DNA of 12,765 nt from an uncultured Oscillibacter sp. GTDB lineage: Bacteria > Bacillota_A > Clostridia > Oscillospirales > Oscillospiraceae. The stretch is from contig CAQVQZ010000044.1 of NCBI GenBank assembly GCA_948902155.1, positions 1 through 12,765 of the forward strand. Reading direction: 5' to 3'. The notes beneath the pieces were generated by a model. That model did no database searches and was not told where the DNA came from. It saw only the letters and a list, made by a program, of their open reading frames with translations. The translations under genes were made by a program, and so were the position numbers. Of this stretch, positions 1 to 6,768 are shown one piece after another. Every line of letters starts with the position of its first letter. Within the stretch, counting starts at the first letter, position 1.

Positions 1-1001
1 ACATGATCGGCGAGGTCCACGGCAGCTTTGCGGGAGAGAAGGAATTTAACTCGAACCTCGTCTCCCTGGCCTCCTACTCCTTCGGCCAGACTTTCACCGT
101 CACGCCCCTGGAGCTGATCCGGGCCCAGGCGGCGTGCATCAACGGCGGCTATCTGTACCAGCCCTACATTGTAGAGCAGGTCCTGGACAGCGACGGCAGC
201 GTCCTCCGCCAGCACGAGTCGGCCCCCATCCGGCAGGTCATCAGCGAGGAGACCTCCGCCAAGGTCCGGGAGTGCCTGGAGTACGTGGTAGCCGAGGGCA
301 CGGGCCGGAACGGCCAGGTATCGGGCTACCGCATCGGCGGCAAGACCGGCACCGCCGACAAGACCGGCACCCGGACGGCCAGCAATCCCAAGGGCGACAT
401 CGTGGTTTCCTTCATGTGCTTCGCCCCGGCGGACGATCCACAGTATATCATGCTGATTACCATGGACACCCCCAGCCGCACCACAGGGACCTTCCCCTCC
501 GGCGGTCAGATGGTGGCCCCCACGGCCAGCCAGATCATGAGCGAGATTCTCCCCGTCCTGGGCGTGGAGCCGGACTACACGGCGGCCCAGCTGGCGGGAG
601 CCGACGTGGCCGTGCCCAACGTGGTGGGAGAGACTCTGGAGACGGCGAAAGCCCGTCTGGAAAACAGCGGCTTCACCTTCCGCACGGTAGGCAGCGGCAC
701 GGAGATCACGGCCCAGACCCCCGAGGGCGGAGCCATCGTCCCCAACAACGCATCCATCGTCGTCTATCTGGGGGAGGAGAAGAGCGACGAGCCCCGGGCG
801 GTGCCCAATGTCATTGGCATGACTGCGGCGGAAGCCAACCAGGCCCTGACCAACGCGGGCTTCATCATGCGTGTGGCGGGAGCCACCAGCACCGGCTCCG
901 GCAACGTCAGAGCCATCTCCCAGGACCGCGAACAAGGCCAGGAACTCCCCCCCGGCACCGTCATCACCGTCCGCTTCGGCGACAGCTCCGTCCGCGACTG
1001 A
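1..1001 (+). CDS. spoVD: Class B penicillin-binding protein (FtsI/SpoVD type), C-terminal part with two PASTA domains; 5' end outside window
   Basis: Peptidoglycan D,D-transpeptidase that crosslinks stem peptides at the septum or spore cortex; family members are membrane-anchored with the catalytic domain outside. Only the last ~332 residues are in the window. Numbering from the first complete codon at 3, the KTGT box of the transpeptidase domain is at residues 114-117, preceded by the conserved SFGQ-TP-LELIRA stretch (26-41). The SxxK serine and SxN motifs lie upstream of the window. Two PASTA modules follow (about 203-257 and 267-326), each opening with a VPNV(V/I)G motif; these bind peptidoglycan. 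The ATG at 3 is internal, not the start. Position directly upstream of murE matches spoVD/pbpB in Bacillus. Two PASTA repeats resemble PBP2B more than the single-PASTA SpoVD of B. subtilis, so the division versus sporulation assignment is open. Confidence 0.93.
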   Translation, partial: MIGEVHGSFAGEKEFNSNLVSLASYSFGQTFTVTPLELIRAQAACINGGYLYQPYIVEQVLDSDGSVLRQHESAPIRQVISEETSAKVRECLEYVVAEGTGRNGQVSGYRIGGKTGTADKTGTRTASNPKGDIVVSFMCFAPADDPQYIMLITMDTPSRTTGTFPSGGQMVAPTASQIMSEILPVLGVEPDYTAAQLAGADVAVPNVVGETLETAKARLENSGFTFRTVGSGTEITAQTPEGGAIVPNNASIVVYLGEEKSDEPRAVPNVIGMTAAEANQALTNAGFIMRVAGATSTGSGNVRAISQDREQGQELPPGTVITVRFGDSSVRD

Positions 1002-1023
1002 CTTTTCTTGAAAGAAAAGTCAG
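998..1023 (+). other. Perfect 12-bp inverted repeat overlapping the PBP stop codon
   Basis: Arms CTGACTTTTCTT (998-1009) and AAGAAAAGTCAG (1012-1023) flank the 2-base centre GA, so a few central bases would be unpaired in RNA. There is no T-run after it, so it is not a standard intrinsic terminator. It is the left end of the dispersed repeat at 1000-1086, and a second version with matched changes in both arms lies at 4003-4026. It may protect or process the mRNA end; function is not shown. Confidence 0.7.
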
Positions 1024-1086
1024 CAAAAGAACTTTAGCGCGCTCTGATGGTCTGGTGATTATCCGGGCCGAAGCGACGGCAACGCA
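1000..1086 (+). repeat. Dispersed intergenic repeat, copy A
   Basis: About 87 bp that recur in inverted orientation at 3939-4026. Shared blocks are the hairpin core TTTTCTTGAAAGAAAAG, a 22-bp identical block from CAAAAGAAC to GCGCGCTCT (1024-1045), and a 3' block CCGGGCCG.AGCGACGGCAAC.CAG. It lies between genes and encodes nothing recognisable. It looks like a REP-type intergenic repeat of the genome; this is an inference from two copies only. Confidence 0.8.
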
Positions 1087-1228
1087 GCGCCATCTTGAGG
1101 GGACCGAGGGATGGTGGTTATCCGGGCTGAAGCGGCAGGAACCCAGACCCGGCTTGCAGAAGCAATGGCTTGGAGGTTATCCAAGCAAAAGTGAAGGCGC
1201 GCCAGCAAAAGCTTGCGTTGGCAAACGG
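1046..1228 (+). repeat. Three degenerate ~60-bp units in the murE leader
   Basis: Most of the 336-bp gene-free gap upstream of murE. Units start near 1046, 1110 and 1169 and share a core like GGTTATCCGGGC-GAAGCG (second unit, 1117-1134). The first two are clearly alike (ATCCGGGC.GAAGCG.C.G.AAC.CAG); the third keeps only GGTTATCC-AGC-AAAG. Local hairpins occur: GCTTGG/CCAAGC (1168-1173 with 1181-1186) and an imperfect stem at 1201-1222. The first unit overlaps dispersed repeat copy A. I see no open reading frame with a ribosome site here. It may be decayed repeat sequence or a structured leader. Confidence 0.5.
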
Positions 1229-1269
1229 AGAGACAGCAGGTTTTACAGGGTTTTCGGCAGATTCTGCCG

Positions 1270-1298
1270 TATACAATGCGTTTTATTTGGTTTAGAAT
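1270..1298 (+). promoter_or_regulatory. Candidate sigma-A promoter for murE
   Basis: A -35-like TATACA (1270-1275, 4 of 6 matches to TTGACA), a 17-bp spacer and a -10-like TAGAAT (1293-1298, 5 of 6) precede murE by about 40 bp. Just upstream is a small inverted repeat, CGGCAG-ATT-CTGCCG (1255-1269), which could be an operator or chance. This is the most A+T-rich stretch of the leader. Weak on sequence alone. Confidence 0.4.
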
Positions 1299-1337
1299 AA
1301 TCCGGAACGTTTTATACGGGATGGAGGTTTTACAAAG

Positions 1338-2777
1338 ATGAAACTGAAAGAGCTGCTGGCGGGGCTGGACATCGTCTCCGCGACGGCGGACCTGGAACTG
1401 GACGCCGCTAACGTCAGCTACGATTCCCGGCAGGTGCAGCCAGGGGATTTGTTCGTCGCCATGACGGGCTTCGCGGTGGATGGACACCGTTTCATCCCCC
1501 AGGCCCTGGCGGCGGGCGCGGCGGCGGTGCTCTGCCAGACGCCGCCGGAGGGAAAAGTCCCCTATGTGCAGGTGAAGGATTCCCGGCGGGCCCTGGCGGT
1601 GGTGGGCGCGAACTTCTTCGGCCACCCGGCGGAGTCCATGACGATGATCGGCGTCACCGGCACCAACGGCAAGACCACCACCACCTATCTCCTCAAGGCG
1701 ATTCTGGAATCCCGAGGGGAAAAAGTGGGCCTGATTGGCACCAACCAGAATATGATTGGCGCAGAGGTCCTGCCCACAGAGCGGACCACGCCGGAGTCCT
1801 TCGAGCTGCAAAAGCTCTTCGCCCAGATGCGGGCGGCGGGGTGCTCCAGCGTGGTGATGGAAGTATCGTCCCACGCCCTGACCCTGGACCGGGTCTATGG
1901 CGTCCTCTATGCCGTGGGTATTTTTACGAACCTGACCCAGGACCACCTGGATTTTCACAAGACCATGGAGGCGTACTGCGACGCCAAGGCCCTCCTGTTC
2001 CGGAACTGCGCCGCCGGCGTGGTGAACGCCGGGGACCCCTGGACTCCGCGTCTTTTGGAGCAAGCAACCTGTAAAGTGCTTACCTTTTCCAGCAGGGGCG
2101 CGGCGGACCTCCGGGCGGAGGACGTGGCGCTGGAGGCGGACCACGTGGCCTTTACGGCGGTATACGCCGGGGAGCGGGTCCCTGTCCGGGTAAATATCCC
2201 GGGTCATTTCATGGTGGAGAACGCCCTGGACGTGCTGGGGGCGGGCTTGGCGCTGGGGATACCCCTGGCGGAGAGCGCCGCCGTCCTGGCCAAGGTGCCC
2301 CATGTGAAGGGCCGGGTGGAAGTGGTCCCCACGCCGGGGAAGGACTACACGGTGCTCATCGACTACGCCCACAGCCCCGACAGCCTGGAGAACGTCCTGA
2401 CCACGGTGAAGGGCTTCGCCAAGGGCCGGACGGTGGCGCTGTTCGGCTGCGGCGGGGACCGGGATAAGGCCAAGCGCCCCAAGATGGGCCGGATTGCGGC
2501 TCAGACGGCGGATTTTGTGGTAGTCACCACGGATAATCCCCGGACGGAGCGTCCGGCGGACGTCATCGCGGATATTCTGCCGGGCCTGGAGGGGATGAAT
2601 ACGCCCTTCCAGGTGGTGGAGGACCGAATCGAGGCCATCCACTGGGCCATGGACCACGCCGGGCCGGGGGACGTCATCGTCCTGTGCGGCAAGGGCCACG
2701 AGACCTATCAGGAGGTCAACCACGAGAAGCACCACATGGACGAACGGGAGATCGTCGCGGAATATCTGAGCAAGTGA
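1338..2777 (+). CDS. murE: UDP-N-acetylmuramoyl-L-alanyl-D-glutamate:meso-diaminopimelate ligase
   Basis: Cytoplasmic ATP-dependent Mur ligase that adds the third amino acid to the UDP-MurNAc dipeptide. The 479-residue protein has the three Mur-ligase domains. Visible motifs are the ATP-binding loop GTNGKTTT (108-115), the YCDAKALLF segment (213-221) whose lysine is carbamylated in this family, the substrate-binding CGGDRDKAKRP (371-381), the DNPR motif (399-402) and GKGHETYQ (451-458). DNPR is the known signature for meso-diaminopimelate rather than lysine, so the wall is predicted to be DAP-type. The ATG at 1338 has GGAGG at 1323-1327, ten bases upstream. It follows a repeat-filled leader and is 42 bp upstream of mraY, likely co-transcribed. 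Confidence 0.98.
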   Translation: MKLKELLAGLDIVSATADLELDAANVSYDSRQVQPGDLFVAMTGFAVDGHRFIPQALAAGAAAVLCQTPPEGKVPYVQVKDSRRALAVVGANFFGHPAESMTMIGVTGTNGKTTTTYLLKAILESRGEKVGLIGTNQNMIGAEVLPTERTTPESFELQKLFAQMRAAGCSSVVMEVSSHALTLDRVYGVLYAVGIFTNLTQDHLDFHKTMEAYCDAKALLFRNCAAGVVNAGDPWTPRLLEQATCKVLTFSSRGAADLRAEDVALEADHVAFTAVYAGERVPVRVNIPGHFMVENALDVLGAGLALGIPLAESAAVLAKVPHVKGRVEVVPTPGKDYTVLIDYAHSPDSLENVLTTVKGFAKGRTVALFGCGGDRDKAKRPKMGRIAAQTADFVVVTTDNPRTERPADVIADILPGLEGMNTPFQVVEDRIEAIHWAMDHAGPGDVIVLCGKGHETYQEVNHEKHHMDEREIVAEYLSK

Positions 2778-2783
2778 AAAGTT

Positions 2784-2804
2784 CCGCCCAGGAAAAACGG
2801 GCGG
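2784..2804 (+). promoter_or_regulatory. Small hairpin between murE and mraY
   Basis: Arms CCGCCC (2784-2789) and GGGCGG (2799-2804) with a 9-base loop, in the 42-bp murE-mraY gap. The purine-rich mraY ribosome site (GGGGGAGAGGGAGAG, about 2803-2817) begins in the right arm. The stem could partly mask it, but the 3' part of the site stays free. In such a GC-rich gap the hairpin may be incidental. Confidence 0.3.
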
Positions 2805-2819
2805 GGGAGAGGGAGAGAC

Positions 2820-3803
2820 ATGATCGTTACACTGCTGGTTGCCATGGGCGCAAGCTTTTTGCTGACCCTGGTTCTGGGAAAATTCGTGATCGCGGAGCTG
2901 CGGAAGCTCCACGCCGGGCAGGAGATTCGGAAGGAAGGCCCCTCCTGGCACGCCGGGAAGGCGGGCACGCCCACTATGGGCGGCATTATGTTCATCGTCG
3001 GTTCCGGCGTAGTGGCCTTTGTCATGGGCTGGGAGAACATGCTGCGGGGGGAATTTGCCCACCTGTACGTTTACCTGTTCGCCCTGATTTTCGGCCTCAT
3101 CGGCTTTGTGGACGACTACCGCAAGGTCCGCCAGCACCAGAACGAGGGCCTGACGGCCAAGCAGAAATTCATCCTCCAGCTGGCGGCGGCGGTGCTGTTC
3201 CTGAGCCTGATGCGCTACGAGGGCCTGCTGACCAACGCGCTGTATATCCCCTTCGTCAACGTCACCATCGAGATCAACTGGATACTCTACCTGATCTTCG
3301 CAGCCTTTGTAATTGTAGGCTGTGTAAATGCAGTCAACTTAACAGACGGAATCGACGGCCAATCCTCCAGCGTGACCTTTGTGGTGATGGTATTTTTCAC
3401 TGCGGCGGCGGCGCTGTGGAAGCTGATGCCCCTGGCTCTGTTCCCCGCGGCGCTGGCGGGAGGTCTGGCGGCGTTCTTCTGCTATAACCACCACCCGGCC
3501 AAGGTCTTTATGGGCGACACGGGGAGCCTGTTCATGGGCGGCGCGGTAGCGGCCCTGGCCTTCGCCATGGATATGCCGCTGATTCTGATTTTCGTCGGCA
3601 TCATCTATATTCTGGAAACCCTGTCCGACATCATCCAGATCGCCTATTTCAAGGCGACCCACGGCAAGCGCTTCTTCAAGATGGCTCCCCTGCACCATCA
3701 CCTGGAGCTGTCCGGCTGGAGCGAGGCAAAGCTGGTAACGGTGTTCTCAGGAGTAACGATTTTATTCTGCATTCTGGCCTGGATTGGCATTCAAGGCAGA
3801 TAA
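2820..3803 (+). CDS. mraY: Phospho-N-acetylmuramoyl-pentapeptide transferase
   Basis: Integral membrane enzyme that transfers phospho-MurNAc-pentapeptide from UDP to undecaprenyl phosphate, making lipid I. The 327-residue protein has about ten hydrophobic segments, as expected. Family signatures are all present: GTPTMGG (49-55), the DDYRK Mg-binding motif (98-102), NLTDGIDG (173-180, more often NLTDGLDG), FMGDTGS (230-236) and the HHH motif (292-294) before LELSGWSE. The ATG at 2820 follows a long G/A-rich ribosome site. It sits 42 bp after murE. In Bacillus the next gene is murD; here there is a 238-bp gap with an inverted repeat copy, then ftsW. Confidence 0.98.
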   Translation: MIVTLLVAMGASFLLTLVLGKFVIAELRKLHAGQEIRKEGPSWHAGKAGTPTMGGIMFIVGSGVVAFVMGWENMLRGEFAHLYVYLFALIFGLIGFVDDYRKVRQHQNEGLTAKQKFILQLAAAVLFLSLMRYEGLLTNALYIPFVNVTIEINWILYLIFAAFVIVGCVNAVNLTDGIDGQSSSVTFVVMVFFTAAAALWKLMPLALFPAALAGGLAAFFCYNHHPAKVFMGDTGSLFMGGAVAALAFAMDMPLILIFVGIIYILETLSDIIQIAYFKATHGKRFFKMAPLHHHLELSGWSEAKLVTVFSGVTILFCILAWIGIQGR

Positions 3804-3938
3804 AGCGGGATTAGAAGTTTGAATTTAGAACATGTAAGCCTGGCCGTGCCAAGCGGAAGCGCACATGCAAAACGGAAGACCATCGGTAAGCGTTTCCCCG
3901 CTGACCACCAGGCCAAAAAGCCATCGAATTAGCACAGA

Positions 3939-4026
3939 CTGGGTTGCCGTCGCTCCGGCCCGGTCTACTGCCAGACATCTAGAGCGCGCTAAAGTTCTTT
4001 TGGTCCTTTTCTTTCAAGAAAAGGAC
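3939..4026 (-). repeat. Dispersed intergenic repeat, copy B (inverted relative to copy A)
   Basis: Read on the minus strand this matches 1000-1086: the same hairpin core, the same 22-bp block (3982-4003 region) and the same ACCGGGCCGG-AGCGACGGCAAC-CAG block. Its hairpin arms are GTCCTTTTCTT (4003-4013) and AAGAAAAGGAC (4016-4026). Relative to copy A both arms have changed together, which keeps pairing intact. It ends only 16 bp before the ftsW start codon, so it occupies the immediate ftsW leader. The rest of this gap (3804-3938) holds no gene I can support. Confidence 0.8.
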
Positions 4027-4027
4027 G

Positions 4028-4034
4028 AAGGGGG
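4028..4034 (+). promoter_or_regulatory. Ribosome-binding site that fixes the ftsW start
   Basis: AAGGGGG lies 7 bases before the ATG at 4042. The in-frame ATG at 4036 is only one base away, too close. An earlier in-frame ATG at 3865 has no good ribosome site and would translate through repeat copy B. The start at 4042 is therefore preferred. Confidence 0.7.
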
Positions 4035-4041
4035 TATGGAA

Positions 4042-5427
4042 ATGGGAACACGAGGGAGTTCGGCGGCTCGGAAGGAAGCGCCCAGGCGGGAGCCGCAGCG
4101 CCGTCCGGCCCAGCCGCGCAGGAAGCCGGTCCAAACGGCCAAACGCCCGGCCCAGTCCCGGCCCCGGCAGAGCAGCGTAGTGGTGCCGTTCCCGGCGCCC
4201 CAGCAGCGTCCGCGCCCCCGGCGCCGTCCCCTGAGCCGGGAGGAGGCCCAGCGCCGCCAGGAGATTCGCCTGCGCCAGCAGGCCCTGGAGGAAGAGAGCC
4301 GGGAACTGGCCAGAGGGCCGGTGGACCTGCCGTTTTTCCTGCTGGTGCTGCTGCTGTCGTCCATCGGGCTGGTAATGCTCCTGTCCGCCAGTTTTCCCTC
4401 CGCCTATTACGAGACAGAGGGCAAAAACCCCATGCACTATTTCATCCGCCAGGGCGTATTTACCATCATGGGCGTTGCCGCCATGCTGTTTATCGGCAAA
4501 ATCAACTACCAGCGCTTCCGGGGCGTGGCGAAGACCTTGCTGTACGTCTCCCTGGTCCTGCTGGTGCTGGTCATCATTCCCCATAACCCGATTGCGGTTA
4601 CCCGCAATAACGCCACCCGCTGGCTGGGCGTCGGCGAGCTGTTTACCATTCAGCCCTCGGAAATTGCAAAATTAGCCATTGTCGTCTACCTTTCCGACAG
4701 TATTTCCCGAAAAAAAGACCAAATGCGCTCCTTCCGAACGGGCATCCTGCCCTACGCCATCATCCTGATTCTCACGGCGGGCCTGGTGGCCCTGGAACCC
4801 CATCTGTCCGGCGCAATTTTGATTATGGGCGTCGGCGCGGCGCTGCTGCTGGTGGGCGGAATCCATTGGGGCTGGGTCATTGGCGCGGTGGGCGGCGCGG
4901 CGGCGATGCTGTACTTCGTCCTGTTCGTGGTGGGCTATAACACCTCCCGCATCCAGTATTGGCTGAACCCCTGGGCGGACGCCCAAAATAAGGGCTACCA
5001 GCTCTCCCAGAGCCTGATTACCATCGGCTCCGGCGGACTCCTGGGCGTGGGCCTGGGGAAGAGCCGCCAGAAGTTTTACTACCTCCCGGAGGAGCATAAC
5101 GACTTCATTTTTTCCATTATCTGCGAGGAATTGGGCCTGATCGGTGCGGCAATCATCATGCTGCTCTTCGCGGCGCTGATTCTCCGGGGCTATTGGATCG
5201 CCCTCCACGCCCGGGACCGCTTCGGCAGCCTGCTGGTCACCGGCATCACCACGCTGCTGGCCATGCAGACCTTCCTGAACATCGGCGTGGTCACCGGGCT
5301 GCTGCCCACCACCGGCATCTCCCTGCCCTTCTTCAGCTATGGGGGCACGGCGCTGTCCATCCAGCTGGCGGGAATCGGCGTGGTCCTGTCGGTGTCGCGG
5401 CAGATGCGGCCCACGAAGGCGGGGTAG
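4042..5427 (+). CDS. ftsW: SEDS peptidoglycan glycosyltransferase FtsW/SpoVE with a basic N-terminal extension
   Basis: Multi-pass membrane glycosyltransferase that polymerises lipid II at the septum with its partner class B PBP. The protein is 461 residues from the chosen start, against roughly 360-400 for typical FtsW. The first ~92 residues are a cytoplasmic tail rich in Arg, Pro and Gln; membrane segments begin at VDLPFFLLVL (94-103). SEDS signatures are NNATRWLGVG (189-198), FTIQPSEIAK (201-210), the YYLPEEHNDFIFSI loop (346-359), where Asp354 aligns with the catalytic SEDS aspartate, and TGISLPFFSYGGT (424-436). The usual PDLG motif reads PHLS (253-256), which I recall as common in clostridial FtsW. 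An in-frame ATG at 3865 exists but lies in the repeat. FtsW and SpoVE cannot be told apart from sequence alone. Confidence 0.95.
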   Translation: MGTRGSSAARKEAPRREPQRRPAQPRRKPVQTAKRPAQSRPRQSSVVVPFPAPQQRPRPRRRPLSREEAQRRQEIRLRQQALEEESRELARGPVDLPFFLLVLLLSSIGLVMLLSASFPSAYYETEGKNPMHYFIRQGVFTIMGVAAMLFIGKINYQRFRGVAKTLLYVSLVLLVLVIIPHNPIAVTRNNATRWLGVGELFTIQPSEIAKLAIVVYLSDSISRKKDQMRSFRTGILPYAIILILTAGLVALEPHLSGAILIMGVGAALLLVGGIHWGWVIGAVGGAAAMLYFVLFVVGYNTSRIQYWLNPWADAQNKGYQLSQSLITIGSGGLLGVGLGKSRQKFYYLPEEHNDFIFSIICEELGLIGAAIIMLLFAALILRGYWIALHARDRFGSLLVTGITTLLAMQTFLNIGVVTGLLPTTGISLPFFSYGGTALSIQLAGIGVVLSVSRQMRPTKAG

Positions 5428-5444
5428 AACGCCCATCGTCTGAA

Positions 5445-5502
5445 GCACAGATAGATGTGCGGAAACGGCGGAATTTGCGAAGTCGGATTTTGAGGCGTTT
5501 CC
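5445..5502 (+). other. Inverted repeats in the ftsW-murG gap
   Basis: Two stems lie in the 141-bp gap: GCACA/TGTGC with a 6-base loop (5445-5460), then GGAAACG (5461-5467) pairing with CGTTTCC (5496-5502) over a 28-base loop. No T-run follows, so these are not terminators. They may be leader structure for murG or incidental. I see no convincing promoter in the gap. Confidence 0.3.
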
Positions 5503-5568
5503 GTTGATTTCGATGGGATTTTGAGAAAAACGCGGGGATTTCTTCCGATTGAGGAGGGACTTCATCAT

Positions 5569-6705
5569 ATGGCAACAAACCTGGAGCGGATCATTTTCAC
5601 GTGCGGCGGGACCGCGGGCCACGTGAACCCCGCCATCGCCCTGGCGCAGCTGGCTTTGGAGAAAAATCCCAGGGCGCAGATTCTGTTCGTCGGCGCGGAG
5701 CGGGGACTGGAAAAAGACCTGGTCCCCCAGGCGGGGTACGAATTTCAGACCGTCCATATCTCCAGCTTCCACCGCTCCTTCAAGCCTGCGGAGTTGAAGC
5801 ACAACCTCATCTCCGTGGGAAACCTCCTCCGGGCCCCCGGCGAGGCCAGGGCCATCCTGCGGGCCTTCCGGCCCGACGCGGTGGTGGGCACCGGCGGCTA
5901 CGCCAGCTATCCCATGGTCAAGGCCGCCGCCAAGGCCGGCATCCCCACCGCCATCCACGAGTCCAACGCGGTGCCGGGACTGACCACGGAGATGCTGGAA
6001 ACGTATACCGACCGTATTATGGTGGGCTTTGAGTCCTGCCGGAAATACTACCGGAGGCCGGAAAAGGTGGTGGTCACCGGCACGCCGGTGCGGAGCGACT
6101 TTTTCGCGCAGACCAAGGCCCAGGCCAAAGAGGCGCTGGGCCTGGACGACGGGAGGCCGCTGATCGTCTCCTTCTGGGGGTCCCTGGGGGCCTCCGGCAT
6201 GAACCGGCAGATGGCGGACTTCCTGGCCCTGGAGGCCGGGAAGGAGCCCTTCCACCACATCCACGGCGCGGGGAAGCAGGGCTTCCCCCTGATGCGGGAG
6301 CTCCTGGAGGAGAAGGGCGTGGACCTGGCGTCCCATCCCGCCCTCCAGCTGCGGGAATATATCTATGACATGGCCCCGGTCATGCGGGCGGCGGATCTGG
6401 TGATCTGCCGGGCAGGGGCCTCCACCATCAGCGAGCTGACGGCCCTGGGCACGCCGGCGCTGATCGTCCCGTCCCCCTACGTCACCAACAACCACCAGGA
6501 GAAGAACGCCAGGGCCTTGGAAGAGGCCGGAGCCGCCGCGGTGCTCCTGGAACCGGAGTGCTCCGGGCAGGCGCTGTTCCAGGCGGCCTGCGGCATCCTC
6601 CGCGACGAGGACCGCCGGAGGCGCATGGAAGCCGCCATGTCCGCCCTGGGCATCCGGGACGCGGCGGAGCGGATTTATCAGACAATCATGGAAATCAAGA
6701 AGTAA
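5569..6705 (+). CDS. murG: UDP-N-acetylglucosamine:lipid I N-acetylglucosaminyltransferase
   Basis: GT-B glycosyltransferase on the inner face of the membrane that adds GlcNAc to lipid I, giving lipid II. The protein is 378 residues, typical length. The first glycine-rich loop CGGTAGHVNPA is at 12-22, VGTGGYASYP at 106-115, HESNAVPG at 130-137 and a second glycine-rich loop WGSLGASGMN at 203-212 (often GGSxGA, so Trp replaces a glycine). The donor-binding RAGASTISEL (281-290) and NNHQEKNA (307-314) are intact. The ATG at 5569 has GAGGAGGG at 5551-5558. An in-frame TTG at 5521 lacks such a site and would add 16 residues before the normal N-terminus. It lies between ftsW and murA, likely one operon. 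Confidence 0.97.
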   Translation: MATNLERIIFTCGGTAGHVNPAIALAQLALEKNPRAQILFVGAERGLEKDLVPQAGYEFQTVHISSFHRSFKPAELKHNLISVGNLLRAPGEARAILRAFRPDAVVGTGGYASYPMVKAAAKAGIPTAIHESNAVPGLTTEMLETYTDRIMVGFESCRKYYRRPEKVVVTGTPVRSDFFAQTKAQAKEALGLDDGRPLIVSFWGSLGASGMNRQMADFLALEAGKEPFHHIHGAGKQGFPLMRELLEEKGVDLASHPALQLREYIYDMAPVMRAADLVICRAGASTISELTALGTPALIVPSPYVTNNHQEKNARALEEAGAAAVLLEPECSGQALFQAACGILRDEDRRRRMEAAMSALGIRDAAERIYQTIMEIKK

Positions 6706-6768
6706 CGACGGACCCCTTTGGTCCATAGGATGGAGCGTTACACCATTCTTGGAGCGGAGGGGACGAAA

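Noticed and set aside
134..1300. 388-codon + strand frame overlapping the PBP gene
   Set aside because: Arg/Pro/His-rich out-of-frame reading of the PBP gene running into the repeat leader.
1059..3137. 692-codon open frame on the minus strand
   Set aside because: Opposite murE and the start of mraY, low-complexity His/Arg/Gly-rich translation with no domain; a high-GC shadow.
3865..4041. Upstream ATG giving ftsW 59 more residues
   Set aside because: No good ribosome site, and the extra residues would be translated from repeat copy B; a well-placed site supports 4042.
5521..5568. TTG start for murG, and likewise TTG at 6718 for murA
   Set aside because: Both genes have an ATG with a strong ribosome site at family-normal N-termini (5569 and 6769).
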